From Paucilactobacillus vaccinostercus DSM 20634 (GTDB taxonomy: Bacteria; Bacillota; Bacilli; Lactobacillales; Lactobacillaceae), in assembly GCF_001436295.1 (NCBI RefSeq), contig NZ_AYYY01000029.1, positions 1 through 64,000 on the forward strand: a DNA stretch of 64,000 bases, read 5' to 3'. The notes under the pieces are model-generated. The model was not told where the DNA came from. It searched no databases and was given only the letters and a program-made list of their open reading frames with translations. Of the stretch, positions 9,381 to 19,560 are shown piece after piece; the stretch's first letter is position 1; every line of letters begins with the position of its first letter. The position numbers and the translations under genes were made by a program.

Positions 9381-9520
9381 TTTTATTTTTATTCATTAAT
9401 ATTCGATATATACTATATTTTATTCATTTATCGCTAACTTTTTCCATATTTTATGAAGTTTAGTATTGACTATTCATTCAATAAACAGTTAATATAGTGA
9501 CAAATAATTTGAATAAACAT
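9381..9520. promoter_or_regulatory. Divergent argC/carA control region with ARG-box-like sites
   Basis: Several AT-rich sites match the ArgR/AhrC operator style. On the minus strand, ATGAATAAAAAT lies within 9381-9397 and ATGAATAAAATAT within 9413-9429. Further partial sites are TATTCATTCAATA at 9471-9483 and TTGAATAAACAT at 9509-9520. They cover the space between the two divergent genes, so arginine-bound ArgR could repress both arms. No argR gene is in the window. Confidence 0.7.
9466..9495 (+). promoter_or_regulatory. carA promoter
   Basis: TTGACT (9466-9471) and TAATAT (9490-9495) are 18 bp apart. The ARG-box-like TATTCATTCAATA sits in the spacer, the right place for repression. Confidence 0.6.
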
Positions 9521-9538
9521 ACGGAGGGATACCGAATA

Positions 9539-10615
9539 ATGAAAAAATACCTCACATTATCAGATGGCACCACTTTTGAAGGACTTGCTTTTGGCGATCA
9601 CAACGCCCTCGCAGCTGGCGAAGTCGTATTTAACACTGGCATGACCGGTTATCAAGAAGCAATCACAGACCCTTCTTATACCAATCAACTTCTGACATTT
9701 ACTTACCCCCTCATTGGGACCTATGGGATCTTCAAAAACCAAAATCAAAGTTCTCAGTCTACCTGTCAGGCTGTTTTAGTGCGGCACCTCGAAAATGAAA
9801 TCGGAGACGCCAACCTATCATTAGATGCTTGGTTAAAAGATCTGCACATCCCCGGAATGAGCAATCTGGATACACGGGCGCTCACCAAGCATATTCGCCA
9901 GCATGGGACCCTTAAGGCGATCATCGCCAATGAACCACTGACCGTGGCCGATTTCAACACCCTTTATCCCACGCTCAGCACTGAACTCAGTAAAAAGCCC
10001 CAGCTTCAGCATCAAACTTACCTCGCACTGCATGCGGACTACCATGTTGTTGTCATCGACTTTGGCATCAAGCAGGGCATCATTAGTGAACTGCTGGCGG
10101 CCAATTGCGACGTGACCGTGCTCCCTTACACAACGAGTCTGGCTGAAATTAAGCAGGCCCATCCCGACGGCATTCTGATTTCAAACGGTCCTGACGATCC
10201 CAGCGTCTACACCGACTACTTACCCCTTATCCAGCAATTGGAAGCCTGCTATCCAGTGGCCGGCATTTGCCTTGGTCACCAGCTTCTCGCCCTTGCCAAC
10301 GGGGCCAAGACTTACCAACTACCGTTTGGTCACCGGGGTCTCAACCATCCCGTTAAACTGTTAACGAGTAACCACACCATTATGACCAGCCAAAATCACG
10401 GCTACGCTGTCGATCCCGCATCACTGAAGGATACCGATCTCGTCGTGACCGCAGTTGAGGGTGACGATCACACCATCGAAGGGTTGGCCATGCAACACAT
10501 GCCCGTCATCAGCGTCCAGTTTCATCCGGAAGCTAATCCCGGCCCCCTTGATGCCACTAATTTCTTCCACCAATTCAAACAATTAATGCACAAAGAGGTG
10601 AAATTGCATGCCTAA
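9539..10615 (+). CDS. carA: Carbamoyl phosphate synthase small subunit (arginine-linked)
   Basis: CarA is the glutaminase subunit that feeds ammonia to CarB for carbamoyl phosphate. The 358 residues have the N-terminal CPSase domain and a class I amidotransferase domain with the nucleophile C244 in GICLGHQ and the partner histidine in [11 protein letters not shown]. The start at [10 protein letters not shown] follows GGAGGG. It overlaps carB by eight bases. Divergent pairing with argCJBDF indicates the arginine-regulated enzyme; a second pyrimidine-linked pair elsewhere would be expected from L. plantarum. Confidence 0.96.
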   Translation: MKKYLTLSDGTTFEGLAFGDHNALAAGEVVFNTGMTGYQEAITDPSYTNQLLTFTYPLIGTYGIFKNQNQSSQSTCQAVLVRHLENEIGDANLSLDAWLKDLHIPGMSNLDTRALTKHIRQHGTLKAIIANEPLTVADFNTLYPTLSTELSKKPQLQHQTYLALHADYHVVVIDFGIKQGIISELLAANCDVTVLPYTTSLAEIKQAHPDGILISNGPDDPSVYTDYLPLIQQLEACYPVAGICLGHQLLALANGAKTYQLPFGHRGLNHPVKLLTSNHTIMTSQNHGYAVDPASLKDTDLVVTAVEGDDHTIEGLAMQHMPVISVQFHPEANPGPLDATNFFHQFKQLMHKEVKLHA

Positions 10616-13600
10616 AGACCACTCCATTCATAAAATTGCCGTCATTGGTTCCGGCCCCATTGTCATCGGGCAAGCCGCTGAATTTGATTACGCTGGTAGT
10701 CAGGCCTGCATTAGTCTGCGTGAAGAAGGTTACGAGGTCGTCTTGATCAACTCCAATCCGGCGACCATTATGACTGACGATGAAATTGCCGATCAGGTTT
10801 ACTTGGAACCCCTGACCCTGGAATCCGTCAGTGCGATTTTAGCCAAGGAACGCCCCGACGCCCTGCTCCCAACATTGGGCGGTCAAACCGGGTTAAACCT
10901 TGCCGTGGAACTCAACGATGCCGGTGTTTTAGATCAGTACCACATCCAGCTACTGGGGACCGGCCTTGCGACCATCGAACAGGCTGAAGATCGCGAAAAG
11001 TTTAAGCAACTCATGCAAGACATTCACCAACCCATTCCAGCCAGTCTCACGGTGCACTCACTCGCAAGCGCCCTCCAATTTGCTGATCAAATCGGCTATC
11101 CAGTCATCGTGCGGCCAGCCTACACCCTCGGTGGAACGGGCGGTGGAATTGCAGCTACCCCCGCGGAACTGACTAAAATTGCCACCCGCGGGCTCGCAAT
11201 GTCTCCCGTGACCGAATGTCTGATCGAAAAAAGTATCGCTGGCTTCAAGGAAATCGAGTTTGAAGTCATGCGGGATGCAAACGGCGACAAGATTAGCGTC
11301 TGCTGCATGGAAAACTTCGACCCCGTCGGCATCCACACGGGGGATTCAATCGTGGTCGCCCCCAGCCAATCGCTCAACGATCAGCAGTTTCAGCGTCTCC
11401 GTTACGCTTCACTCGCCATTGTTGACGCGCTTCAAATCAAGGGGGGCTGTAACGTTCAACTCGCACAAGATCCGCATAGCGACCAATACTACGTTATCGA
11501 AGTCAACCCCCGGGTGAGTCGTTCTTCAGCCCTCGCCTCAAAAGCCACCGGCTACCCGATCGCCAAAATTACGGCCAAAATCGCAATTGGGCTCACCCTC
11601 AGTGAGATCACAAACCCCGTGACCGAAAGTACCTACGCCGCCTTTGAACCTGCGCTAGACTACGTGGTCGCCAAAATTCCACGGTTACCATTCGATAAAT
11701 TCACCGGTGCCAACCGAGAATTAGGCACTCAAATGAAGGCTACCGGTGAAGTCATGGGCATTGGGCTCACCCTGGAAGAAGCCCTCCTCAAGGCCGTTAG
11801 TTCCTTAGAAATCGAACCGCAAGTCCAAGCAACGCTTCTTCCGCTCAACGTGCCAACCGATACAGAGCTCACAACGGCATTGCAACACCCGACCGACCAG
11901 CGTCTTTTCGAACTATTTGCCGCCCTTGATCGTGGTTGGACTATCGACAAGATCGCAGCACTGACCCAAATCACCCCCATTTTTCTCCACAAACTGAATC
12001 ATATCTGGCAACTCAAGCAGCAACTCGGTCAGGGACTAACACCCGACCGTTTGGCCACCGCGAAACAGTTCGGTTTTAGTAACGACAACATCGCTGCAGC
12101 TACAGGACAACCAATCGCCGCGATTGAAGCGCAATTAACCGAGGCTCAGTTGACGCCGGTTTATAAAATGGTAGATACCTGTGCTGGTGAATTTGCGAGC
12201 GAAACCCCTTATTTTTACAGTAGTTTCTTTCCGGGCGAAAATGAAAGCCAACCGTTGGGTAACAGCATCATCGTGCTGGGATCCGGTCCAATTCGAATCG
12301 GGCAAGGCGTGGAATTTGACTACACCACCGTGCACTGCGTCCAGGCGATTCAAGCGGCGGGGTACCACGCCATCATCATTAACAATAATCCGGAAACCGT
12401 CTCAACTGACTTTTCAATTTCAGACAAACTGTACTTCGAACCGCTCACCATCGAGAGTGTCATGCACATCGTTGACCTCGAACACCCGCTGGGCGTGATC
12501 GTCCAATTTGGGGGGCAAACGGCAATCAACCTAACGCAGGCCCTCGTCGATCACGGTGTCCACATCATGGGCACCTCGTTAGCCGGCATCACCCAAACGG
12601 AAGATCGGCACCAATTTGAAGAACTTCTGAAAACCCAACAGATTGCCCAGCCCGCTGGTGCCACCGCCATGAATCTTGCGCAAGCCCAGCAGATCGCGCC
12701 TCAGATCGGCTATCCAGTTATGGTGCGCCCGAGCTTTGTCCTTGGCGGACGCGCCATGGCTGTTGTCCATGACGAAACCGAGCTCGCAACCTACGTTGCC
12801 AAAGCCATGCAGGCCGCACCGCATCAACCCATTTTAATCGACCACTATGTCGCCGGTATCGAGTGTGAAGCAGATATTCTCAGCGACGGGCATAACGTTT
12901 TCATCCCCGGAATCATGGAGCATTTAGAAGGTTCTGGGATTCACTCCGGTGATTCAATTGCCGTGTACCCGCCCCAGCGACTCACCCAGGCTCAAAAAGA
13001 CGCCATCATTGCGACTGCGATTAAAATTGGTCAACAGGTGCACTGTGTGGGCATGATGAACATTCAATTTATCGTTAGTGACCAGGTATACGTCATTGAA
13101 GTCAATCCGCGGGCTAGCCGGACAGTCCCGTTCATGAGTAAAGTGACCGGCCAACACCTCGCCAAGATTGCCACTAAGTTAATTTTGGGTCAGTCATTGA
13201 CCGACCTTCACATTCAGCCTGGTTATGCGCCAGAACCCGATCACGTGGCCGTCAAGGCGCCCGTCTTCTCCTTCACCAAGCTGGCGGGAATGGCTTGTTC
13301 GCTATCCCCCGAAATGAAATCGACGGGTGAAACGATCGGGATTGCGCCCACCTACCAAGAGGCGCTGGCTAAATCGTTGGATGACAGTTACCACCTTAAG
13401 CCCGTCCAAGACGGTCAAGTTGCGATTCTCGATGAAACTGCTGGGCAGGATCACTCATTACGCACCATGCTTGATCAAACCGGTGTTGAGACGTTAGTCG
13501 CTCCCAGCACTGAACAGCTCGCACAATTAACGCCCTCAAATGTCTGGCTAGTCGTCAATAACGCCCCCGAGCAAACCACGGCCACGCCACTGAACTACTT

Positions 13601-13685
13601 CGCCCTCAGTAGCGAAATTCCGTTCTTCAGTGCGACTGAAACGCTCAAAGGGATTCTAGCTGCCCTAAACGTTCCCATCGCCTAG
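10608..13685 (+). CDS. carB: Carbamoyl phosphate synthase large subunit
   Basis: CarB makes carbamoyl phosphate from bicarbonate, ammonia and two ATP, for ArgF. The duplicated ATP-grasp halves are clear: [17 protein letters not shown] near residue 15 and [15 protein letters not shown] near residue 560, each followed by a glycine-rich ATP loop. At 1025 residues it is shorter than the E. coli enzyme (about 1073); the reduction is at the C-terminal MGS-like regulatory domain, as in other lactobacillar arginine-type enzymes. The start overlaps the carA stop, so translation is probably coupled. Confidence 0.96.
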   Translation: MPKDHSIHKIAVIGSGPIVIGQAAEFDYAGSQACISLREEGYEVVLINSNPATIMTDDEIADQVYLEPLTLESVSAILAKERPDALLPTLGGQTGLNLAVELNDAGVLDQYHIQLLGTGLATIEQAEDREKFKQLMQDIHQPIPASLTVHSLASALQFADQIGYPVIVRPAYTLGGTGGGIAATPAELTKIATRGLAMSPVTECLIEKSIAGFKEIEFEVMRDANGDKISVCCMENFDPVGIHTGDSIVVAPSQSLNDQQFQRLRYASLAIVDALQIKGGCNVQLAQDPHSDQYYVIEVNPRVSRSSALASKATGYPIAKITAKIAIGLTLSEITNPVTESTYAAFEPALDYVVAKIPRLPFDKFTGANRELGTQMKATGEVMGIGLTLEEALLKAVSSLEIEPQVQATLLPLNVPTDTELTTALQHPTDQRLFELFAALDRGWTIDKIAALTQITPIFLHKLNHIWQLKQQLGQGLTPDRLATAKQFGFSNDNIAAATGQPIAAIEAQLTEAQLTPVYKMVDTCAGEFASETPYFYSSFFPGENESQPLGNSIIVLGSGPIRIGQGVEFDYTTVHCVQAIQAAGYHAIIINNNPETVSTDFSISDKLYFEPLTIESVMHIVDLEHPLGVIVQFGGQTAINLTQALVDHGVHIMGTSLAGITQTEDRHQFEELLKTQQIAQPAGATAMNLAQAQQIAPQIGYPVMVRPSFVLGGRAMAVVHDETELATYVAKAMQAAPHQPILIDHYVAGIECEADILSDGHNVFIPGIMEHLEGSGIHSGDSIAVYPPQRLTQAQKDAIIATAIKIGQQVHCVGMMNIQFIVSDQVYVIEVNPRASRTVPFMSKVTGQHLAKIATKLILGQSLTDLHIQPGYAPEPDHVAVKAPVFSFTKLAGMACSLSPEMKSTGETIGIAPTYQEALAKSLDDSYHLKPVQDGQVAILDETAGQDHSLRTMLDQTGVETLVAPSTEQLAQLTPSNVWLVVNNAPEQTTATPLNYFALSSEIPFFSATETLKGILAALNVPIA

Positions 13686-13688
13686 CAA

Positions 13689-13727
13689 AAAAGCTTGGAA
13701 AACACATCGTTTTCCAAGCTTTTCTTA
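13689..13727 (+). terminator. carAB terminator
   Basis: A 14-bp perfect stem (13689-13702 with 13710-13723) with a T-rich 3' end directly follows the carB stop. Confidence 0.85.
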
Positions 13728-13763
13728 TTTTATTATGTTCTTGATTGACTCACTAATCGGTAA

Positions 13764-14420
13764 CTAGACCTGACTAAAGACCTTCTTTTCCAGTCGATAG
13801 GTTGTATCACACATTTCGGCCACCGCAGATTCATGGGTCACAATGATGACACACTTGCCCTGTTCATGCGCAATTTTTTGAAAGAGTCCCACGACCTCAA
13901 CCGTGTTATTCTCATCTAGGTTACCGGTGGGTTCATCGGCAACAACCAGTTGGGCATCGCATGCCATGGTTCGTGCGATCGCGACCCGTTGCTGTTGCCC
14001 CCCAGAGAGGTGTTGCACATTTTTACGCATCAGATCTTCGGTAATTCCGAGCTTCTTGAGCATCGTCGCCGCAAACTCCTTATCGCCGGCATGTTGGGAA
14101 CCCGTAATCGCCATTGCTGTCAGTAGGTTATCTAATGGCGACATGTACGTAAATAGGTTATAGGACTGAAACACCACTGAAACGTCTCTTTTACGATAGT
14201 TTGTCATGCCAATTTTTTTAATATCCTGACCTTCGTACAGAATTTGTCCCGCCTTAGGTTGATCGAGGCCCGCTAATAGGGACAGAAACGTCGTCTTACC
14301 AGAGCCGCTTTGCCCAACAATTGCGTAGGATTGGCCGGCTTCAAACGTCAGATTGACATCTTTGAATAAATAATCGTCTTTATGGGTGTACCAGTACCCA
14401 ATATTTTTGGCTTCTAACAT
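13764..14420 (-). CDS. ABC transporter ATP-binding protein, MacB/LolD type
   Basis: The 218-residue ATPase shows Walker A GQSGSGKTT (36-44), the LSGGQQQR signature and the Walker B segment LVVADEPTGNLDE. The EPTGNLD form is typical of the group that pairs with FtsX/MacB permeases. AAAAGGAGGG precedes the start. It follows the permease gene by 14 bases, so the two form one unit. The substrate is unknown; relatives export peptides or respond to cell-wall antibiotics. Confidence 0.9.
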   Translation of the reverse strand: MLEAKNIGYWYTHKDDYLFKDVNLTFEAGQSYAIVGQSGSGKTTFLSLLAGLDQPKAGQILYEGQDIKKIGMTNYRKRDVSVVFQSYNLFTYMSPLDNLLTAMAITGSQHAGDKEFAATMLKKLGITEDLMRKNVQHLSGGQQQRVAIARTMACDAQLVVADEPTGNLDENNTVEVVGLFQKIAHEQGKCVIIVTHESAVAEMCDTTYRLEKKVFSQV

Positions 14421-14434
14421 GTTAGGCCCTCCTT

Positions 14435-15904
14435 TTATGACTCGATGAGTACTTTCTTCGGTTGCAGGCGTAAAATACCACCTGAAGCCAGCATCGTTGA
14501 CAAGAAGATAATGGCTAATCCAAAGCCACCTAATTCCACCATTGTCAGTGCGGTGACGTTAATGTCCAGGTCAGTGTCCGCGCTGGCACTCGTCGTACCA
14601 GTTTGACCGCCCATACTGCTATGAACGGCCATGCCACCGCCTTGACCGCCGCCACTCGGTGCACCACCACTTGGACGACTACCGCCACCCATATTACCGC
14701 CGTTGGAATCACCGGGAGCCGAAATGGTTGCTGATGATGACTGGGTCTGTTGTGACATTAATTCACTGCCCAGCTTATCGCCGACAAACTTACCACCAAT
14801 GCCAGCTAAGCACAGCGATACCACAAGGACCATCACCAGTTCCGCAAAGAACTGACCGACAATCTTCCATCGTGCTTCACCCATTGATAGTAAAATACCA
14901 ATTTCGTGACGCCGTTCGCGAATCATTAAGATAACGATCAATGCCAGAATAATGGTTCCAGCAATCGCCACGAGCCATACAATCTTATCGGCAAAGGATT
15001 TGATGTTGTTCATTGACGATTTCACCGCTTGGTAACTGCTATCGTTAGTTGCGAGTGAGTACTTGCTGGTATTGATCAATTTCTTGCCCGCTGCCTTAAC
15101 ACTGTTAACCTTCGACGGGTTAGAAATAGTAAATGTGACCGAATCGGCAGTGCCCGCGTACTTGCTGCCCTTAACCGTATTCGCTAACGTGTATGACGAA
15201 TAGATTGTGTTGGCGGGATCACTGGCACCAGGACCCATTTGGGTTGAAGAACTCGATGTTGATTTATAAATTCCGACGATCTTCAACTTGTAAGTCTTAC
15301 CGCTCTTCTTCACGGTGATGGTATCTCCAACGCTCAAGCTATCTTCCTTAGCTAATTCAGATTCCACCACAACGTTGTTCGTGTTCTTATCAGAACTGGT
15401 TAGACCACGGCCCTTTGTAATCTTGTTCGTGCCATCCGTAAAGCTGGTCGATTGGCTGGTGTTAGTCACCCCAGAAAGGGAGATATCACCCGAACTACTA
15501 CTTGAAGCGCCCCCTGGCATTGTGCTTGTCGAGCTGGACGTCGAAATCGCGTCAAAACTCTTGGCGTTAACCGAGGCTGAAACCGTCGCATTATAACTCG
15601 CCACGTTGGCCAATTTAGCAATCTTCTTGGCATCACTCAGCTTAACCGACGACATCTTCAACTTAGGTTTAGATGATGATGAGCTTGACGCCCGCATCTT
15701 CTTGAACGCCGACGACCGATTGGCCGACAAGGTAAGTGTCGCGCCGACACTCTTTTTGGCATTGGCAGTCGCCTGATCAGCCGCCGTATGGATTAGCATC
15801 CCTGCTAAAACAAACAACATTATGGCGGTCGTGACTAACACAAGTAGTACCGACCGTCCCTTCTTAGCTGATAGGCTGAGCCAGGCCCGTTTTAAAAAAT
15901 TCAT
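14435..15904 (-). CDS. ABC transporter permease, FtsX/MacB type, with Ser/Gly-rich extracellular regions
   Basis: The 489-residue permease has an N-terminal membrane segment (17-40), a large outer MacB-like domain (about 45-305) and three C-terminal segments (308-328, 352-372, 451-473) of the FtsX domain. Two low-complexity stretches stand out: a Ser-rich one around 72-80 and 121-140, and a Gly/Ser/Met-rich linker around 385-447 that lies outside the membrane between the last two segments. AAGGAGGGCC precedes the start. It forms a unit with the ATPase that follows. Confidence 0.88.
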   Translation of the reverse strand: MNFLKRAWLSLSAKKGRSVLLVLVTTAIMLFVLAGMLIHTAADQATANAKKSVGATLTLSANRSSAFKKMRASSSSSSKPKLKMSSVKLSDAKKIAKLANVASYNATVSASVNAKSFDAISTSSSTSTMPGGASSSSSGDISLSGVTNTSQSTSFTDGTNKITKGRGLTSSDKNTNNVVVESELAKEDSLSVGDTITVKKSGKTYKLKIVGIYKSTSSSSTQMGPGASDPANTIYSSYTLANTVKGSKYAGTADSVTFTISNPSKVNSVKAAGKKLINTSKYSLATNDSSYQAVKSSMNNIKSFADKIVWLVAIAGTIILALIVILMIRERRHEIGILLSMGEARWKIVGQFFAELVMVLVVSLCLAGIGGKFVGDKLGSELMSQQTQSSSATISAPGDSNGGNMGGGSRPSGGAPSGGGQGGGMAVHSSMGGQTGTTSASADTDLDINVTALTMVELGGFGLAIIFLSTMLASGGILRLQPKKVLIES

Positions 15905-16023
15905 AATGGCCCTCCTTAAAAAAATAGTATTAATAATTGATGTTTATTACTTTAGCTAATAATCGTGACTAAATTATGAATTTCACTTGACCTATTATGT
16001 ATCATTTCTAGGAGTTTAATATT

Positions 16024-16179
16024 ATGGATTCAATCAATGATATACCGGCATTGAAAATTATCTGCTCATCATTTCGCCGTCTCTTGCGGCTAATACGGCA
16101 TTTTTTCAAAAAACACCGTCGGCTTCACCATATCAATCGTCAACAGTTCAAAATTAATTTCTCCAATTTAACCAAATAA
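16024..16179 (+). CDS. Putative 51-residue cationic amphipathic peptide
   Basis: This open frame is too short for usual gene callers. AGGAG lies nine bases upstream of the ATG, in an otherwise gene-free 356-bp gap. The product carries seven Arg, five Lys and only two Asp (net about +10). Residues 17-35 place F17, L20, L21, I24, F27, F28, H31 and L34 on one helical face and Arg/Lys on the other, a strongly amphipathic pattern seen in membrane-active peptides. No leader peptide, cysteine pair or immunity gene is evident. The MacB-type exporter is divergent from it. I saw no clear promoter. It may be non-coding. Confidence 0.4.
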   Translation: MDSINDIPALKIICSSFRRLLRLIRHFFKKHRRLHHINRQQFKINFSNLTK

Positions 16180-16260
16180 CCTGTAATTTCTAACAAATTC
16201 AAGCTATATTATTAGTAGTAATATGTTTCGCTAAATTTTGAAAAGTAGGGAGTCGTTAAC

Positions 16261-17448
16261 GTGTCAATTTCAAAAGATGTACTGAAAGTTCAGCCTTCCG
16301 CCACTCTGGCAATGTCTGCCAAAACTAAAGCCTTGATCGCCAAGGGTGTCGACGTCATCAACCTGTCAATCGGGGAACCGGATTTCACCACCCCAGAACC
16401 AATCAAACGGGCGGCAATTGATGCGATTGAATCTGGTAAAGCCAGTTTCTACACTCCTGCCGGTGGTCTACCAGAATTAAAGCAGGCCATCTGCGACCGC
16501 ATTCAACTCGAAGACGGTGTCACTTACACTCCAGACCAAGTGATTGTGACAGATGGGGCCAAGTTTTCACTATTTCTAATCTTCCAAGTGATTCTCAATG
16601 CTGGTGAAGATGTCTTGCTTCCCGAACCATTCTGGGTCAGCTACGCCGAACAAGTTCATCTGGCCGGTGGCAACGCCATTGCCGTACCAACGACTGGCAA
16701 GGATCACAAAGTTACGGTTGCTGATTTGGAAGCTGCAATCACCCCCACTACCCAAGCGTTGGTCATTAATTCACCACAAAATCCATCTGGCTTAATTTAC
16801 GAAGCCGCTGAATTAAAAGCCATCGGTGATTGGGCGGTGGCCCACGATATTACCATCATTGCTGACGATATTTATAGTAATTTGATCTTCAACGGTCACG
16901 AGTTTACTTCAATCGTCACCCTTGGCGAAGCAATCAAGCAACACACGCTCCTAGTTTCAGGCGTTTCAAAAACCTACTCAATGACCGGCTGGCGGATTGG
17001 TTACGTTCTCGGCGATGCCAAGACCATCAAGATCATGAATACCGTTGCGAGTCACGCAACTGGTAATCCGGCCGCTGTCAGCCAATACGCCGCGATTGCC
17101 GCCTTAACCGGCGATCAAAAAGAAGCGCAAGCAATGCGTGCCGCATTCGAAGACCGACTCAACACGATTTATCCCAAAATTGCGGCGCTTCCCGGTTTTG
17201 ATCTCCCCACGAAACCACAGGGGGCCTTCTACCTTTTCCCCAATGTGAAAAAGGCCGTTCAACTTTGTGGATTCGCCTCGACAGAGGACTTTGTGGAAGC
17301 CCTCTTGACGCAGGCCCACGTTGCAGTGGTCAGCGGCAAGGCCTTCAGCCAGCCCGATCATATCCGGCTCAGCTACGCAAACAGCAAAGAAAATCTATTA
17401 AAGGCCTACGAACGGATTAACCAATTTATGCAAGATCATATGCAATAG
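16261..17448 (+). CDS. Class I/II PLP-dependent aminotransferase (aspartate/aromatic type)
   Basis: The 395-residue enzyme has the fold-type I pattern of the Bacillus-type aspartate aminotransferases: SIGEPDFTTP near residue 36, YTPAGGLPEL, NSPQNPSG near 168, and the PLP lysine in SGVSKTYSMTGWRIGY near 238. It transfers amino groups between aspartate or aromatic amino acids and 2-oxoglutarate; the exact substrate cannot be fixed here. The start is GTG with AGGGAG eight bases upstream. It appears to be a single-gene unit. Confidence 0.88.
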   Translation: MSISKDVLKVQPSATLAMSAKTKALIAKGVDVINLSIGEPDFTTPEPIKRAAIDAIESGKASFYTPAGGLPELKQAICDRIQLEDGVTYTPDQVIVTDGAKFSLFLIFQVILNAGEDVLLPEPFWVSYAEQVHLAGGNAIAVPTTGKDHKVTVADLEAAITPTTQALVINSPQNPSGLIYEAAELKAIGDWAVAHDITIIADDIYSNLIFNGHEFTSIVTLGEAIKQHTLLVSGVSKTYSMTGWRIGYVLGDAKTIKIMNTVASHATGNPAAVSQYAAIAALTGDQKEAQAMRAAFEDRLNTIYPKIAALPGFDLPTKPQGAFYLFPNVKKAVQLCGFASTEDFVEALLTQAHVAVVSGKAFSQPDHIRLSYANSKENLLKAYERINQFMQDHMQ

Positions 17449-17460
17449 TGCGCACCCAAA

Positions 17461-17495
17461 AAACCAGGACTGATTTTTCTCAGTCCTGGTTTTTA
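17461..17495. terminator. Bidirectional terminator between aminotransferase and marR
   Basis: A 13-bp stem (17461-17473 with 17480-17492) has T runs on both strands. It contains the stop codon of the marR gene. Confidence 0.85.
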
Positions 17496-17908
17496 TAATC
17501 ATTAGCGTAAAACGTCAAAATCCGTTGAAAGGTCATAATGTCGTCGTACGTAAACTTCATCGATAATCGTTCATTTTCTTTCAGCATATACTGAGACACA
17601 ACATTTTCCAATTTAATGGCATCGGGCAGCAACTGAACCTGCTTTTGACGGGCGTCATCTTTGAGCACCTGCCGAACAATTAACTGCTTTTTTTCCATTC
17701 GTTGTAACATTGTCGTCGCAGTCGAACGTTGAATATTGAATTCATGTTCAATATCTCGTTGCGTTACGACTCGACCCTCATGACGGCCGATAAAATCAAT
17801 GATCGCCATCTGCATACTGGTTAAACCATACTGCTGGGCAAACTGATCAAAATTCCGGTTCAACTGATTTGCCGCTTTTTTTAACAACCGCCCATTGTCT
17901 TGGGTCAT
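17480..17908 (-). CDS. MarR-family transcriptional regulator
   Basis: The 142-residue protein has a winged helix-turn-helix at about residues 28-95 (RDIEHEFNIQRSTATTMLQRMEKK is the recognition region, followed by a basic wing with RQVLKDDARQKQ). MarR proteins respond to phenolic or oxidant signals. It has its own promoter and a TAGTTAACTA dyad between the promoter and the gene, suggesting autorepression. It lies 89 bp downstream of dps on the same strand, so partial cotranscription is possible. Confidence 0.9.
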   Translation of the reverse strand: MTQDNGRLLKKAANQLNRNFDQFAQQYGLTSMQMAIIDFIGRHEGRVVTQRDIEHEFNIQRSTATTMLQRMEKKQLIVRQVLKDDARQKQVQLLPDAIKLENVVSQYMLKENERLSMKFTYDDIMTFQRILTFYANDYKNQD

Positions 17909-17924
17909 GTCGCCATCTCCAATC

Positions 17925-17975
17925 GTTAGTTAACTAGCGGTAGCCACTATAGCATAGTTTGCTGCGCACCCGCAA
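17925..17975 (-). promoter_or_regulatory. marR promoter and dyad operator
   Basis: TTGCGG (17970-17975) and TATAGT (17946-17951) on the minus strand are 18 bp apart. The palindrome TAGTTAACTA (17927-17936) lies just downstream of the -10 box, a common place for a MarR operator. Confidence 0.5.
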
Positions 17976-17997
17976 GTAACTTATCGATTGGATTTTG

Positions 17998-18471
17998 CTA
18001 ATCTAGCGGTCCCTTGCCTAAAAAGGCGGAAACCATCCAAATGTTCTTATCAATCTCACTCTTAAATCCATTTAGCATATCTTGGGTCGGAAAATCACGT
18101 TCTTCATCAGCCGCATCCATTCCCAACTGATACTGACCAGCCAGATACTTAAACTGATCATCTAGGCGATGCATATAGTCCGGTAACTCGTATTGCTGCC
18201 AAGTCACCCTTTCGTCTGGTAATCCGGTATGATCGATAAACTCGTGAGTGGTCGCGTATGGTGAGCCACCCAGCGCAATTAACCGTTCCGCCACTTCATC
18301 TAACTGATCCGCTAAGGTATCATTAAAATCATCCATCTTGGGGTGTAACTTAAAAAATTCTGGGCCCCGCATATACCAGTGAATTTGCTGAATATTGGTC
18401 TGTAACTGACTTAAATCGGCAATCAATTGATTCAGTTGGGCCATTGTTTTGGGATATTTAACTTCGGTCAT
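17998..18471 (-). CDS. dps: Dps ferritin-like DNA-protection protein
   Basis: Dps forms a 12-subunit cage that oxidises and stores iron and protects DNA from peroxide. The ferroxidase ligands are in the expected spacing: H31, H43, D47, D58 and E62. At 157 residues it is a normal length. GAGAGGAG precedes the start. A second, altered member of the family lies at 51098-51646. It is followed by the marR gene on the same strand. Confidence 0.93.
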   Translation of the reverse strand: MTEVKYPKTMAQLNQLIADLSQLQTNIQQIHWYMRGPEFFKLHPKMDDFNDTLADQLDEVAERLIALGGSPYATTHEFIDHTGLPDERVTWQQYELPDYMHRLDDQFKYLAGQYQLGMDAADEERDFPTQDMLNGFKSEIDKNIWMVSAFLGKGPLD

Positions 18472-18558
18472 GTCTGAACTCCTCTCAAATCCTAGCAGCT
18501 AATCAACTATAAATCTAGCTTATCTGAAAGAGCTTCCTTTCGCAAATTATTTGCATAC

Positions 18559-18595
18559 AAAAAGTAGTGCCCAGCGCAATTGGACACTACTTTTT
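18559..18595 (-). terminator. Terminator after acetoin reductase gene
   Basis: A 14-bp stem (18559-18572 with 18582-18595, one G-U pair) follows the gene at 18611. The A run within and upstream of the left arm gives only a short T tract on the minus strand. Confidence 0.7.
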
Positions 18596-18610
18596 TCAGT
18601 CAAATATCAA

Positions 18611-19384
18611 TTAAACGTACTTAATCCCACCGTCAACCATGATGGCTTGACCGGTGATATAGTCAGCTTTGTCACTAGCCAAAAATGATACTAAGTTGGC
18701 AACATCGGCTGGTTGCTCGCCACGACCAAGGGCAATGCCGGAAAGGTATTGCTTGATTGATTCGCCAGCTGGTACCCCGTGCAATTCACCCATTTCGGCA
18801 TCAATTTGGTCCCACATTGGTGTCAATACGATTCCTGGGCAGTAGGCGTTAACCGTGATCTTATCTTGAGCCAATTCTTTGGCTGCAGCCTGCGTAATGC
18901 CACGAATGGCAAACTTAGTGGCTGAGTAAGCTCCTAATAATTCGAATCCTTCATGTCCCGCAATTGAAGAGGCATTGATGATCTTCCCTGGAGTTCCCTG
19001 CTTCTTGAACTGTGTGGCAGCGGCCTGAATGCCGAATACCGTTCCCTTAACGTTGATGTTTAATAGACGATCTAGGTCTTCTTCTTCGGTATTAATTACT
19101 TGTGCAACGTGGGCAATCCCCGCGTTGTTTACAAATACGTCCAAGTGGCCTAGTTGTGCAACAGTTTGTGCAACACTGTCGAAAACTTCTTGCTTACTTT
19201 GAACATCTGCCTTGATGGCAATGGCCTTGCCACCGGCTTCGTTAATATCATTTGCGACACGTTGAACTTTATCCAAATGACGTCCAGCTAAGGCAACTTG
19301 AAAGCCATCATTAGCTAGTTGTTTCGCGATTCCTTCACCGATTCCTTGACCGGCACCAGTAATTAATGCAACCTTTTCTGTCAT
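18611..19384 (-). CDS. butA: Acetoin(diacetyl) reductase, short-chain dehydrogenase
   Basis: The 257-residue enzyme has the SDR cofactor motif TGAGQGIG near residue 9, NNAG near 88, and the catalytic S-Y-K set with YSATK. The segment [20 protein letters not shown] is characteristic of meso-2,3-butanediol dehydrogenase/(S)-acetoin-forming diacetyl reductases, which dispose of reducing power from diacetyl. The start [10 protein letters not shown] follows AAGGGG; the longer open frame upstream has no site. It is a single-gene unit. Confidence 0.88.
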   Translation of the reverse strand: MTEKVALITGAGQGIGEGIAKQLANDGFQVALAGRHLDKVQRVANDINEAGGKAIAIKADVQSKQEVFDSVAQTVAQLGHLDVFVNNAGIAHVAQVINTEEEDLDRLLNINVKGTVFGIQAAATQFKKQGTPGKIINASSIAGHEGFELLGAYSATKFAIRGITQAAAKELAQDKITVNAYCPGIVLTPMWDQIDAEMGELHGVPAGESIKQYLSGIALGRGEQPADVANLVSFLASDKADYITGQAIMVDGGIKYV

Positions 19385-19495
19385 TAAAACTACCCCTTCT
19401 TGTGAATTAGTATTCAGATTTGTTAAAGTTATTATGACACTTAGTTGCACATAAATAAAGTACAATATGCAAAAAATTTCATTTCTTTTTTTGAT

Positions 19496-19523
19496 TTGCT
19501 TCTGCGTCACCGACCCTTATAAT
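19496..19523 (+). promoter_or_regulatory. Promoter of amidotransferase gene
   Basis: TTGCTT (19496-19501) and a consensus TATAAT (19518-19523) are 16 bp apart, 37 bp before the start codon. Confidence 0.7.
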
Positions 19524-19560
19524 AGAAACTAACAATTCTACTTTTAACGGGAGGGCCAAC

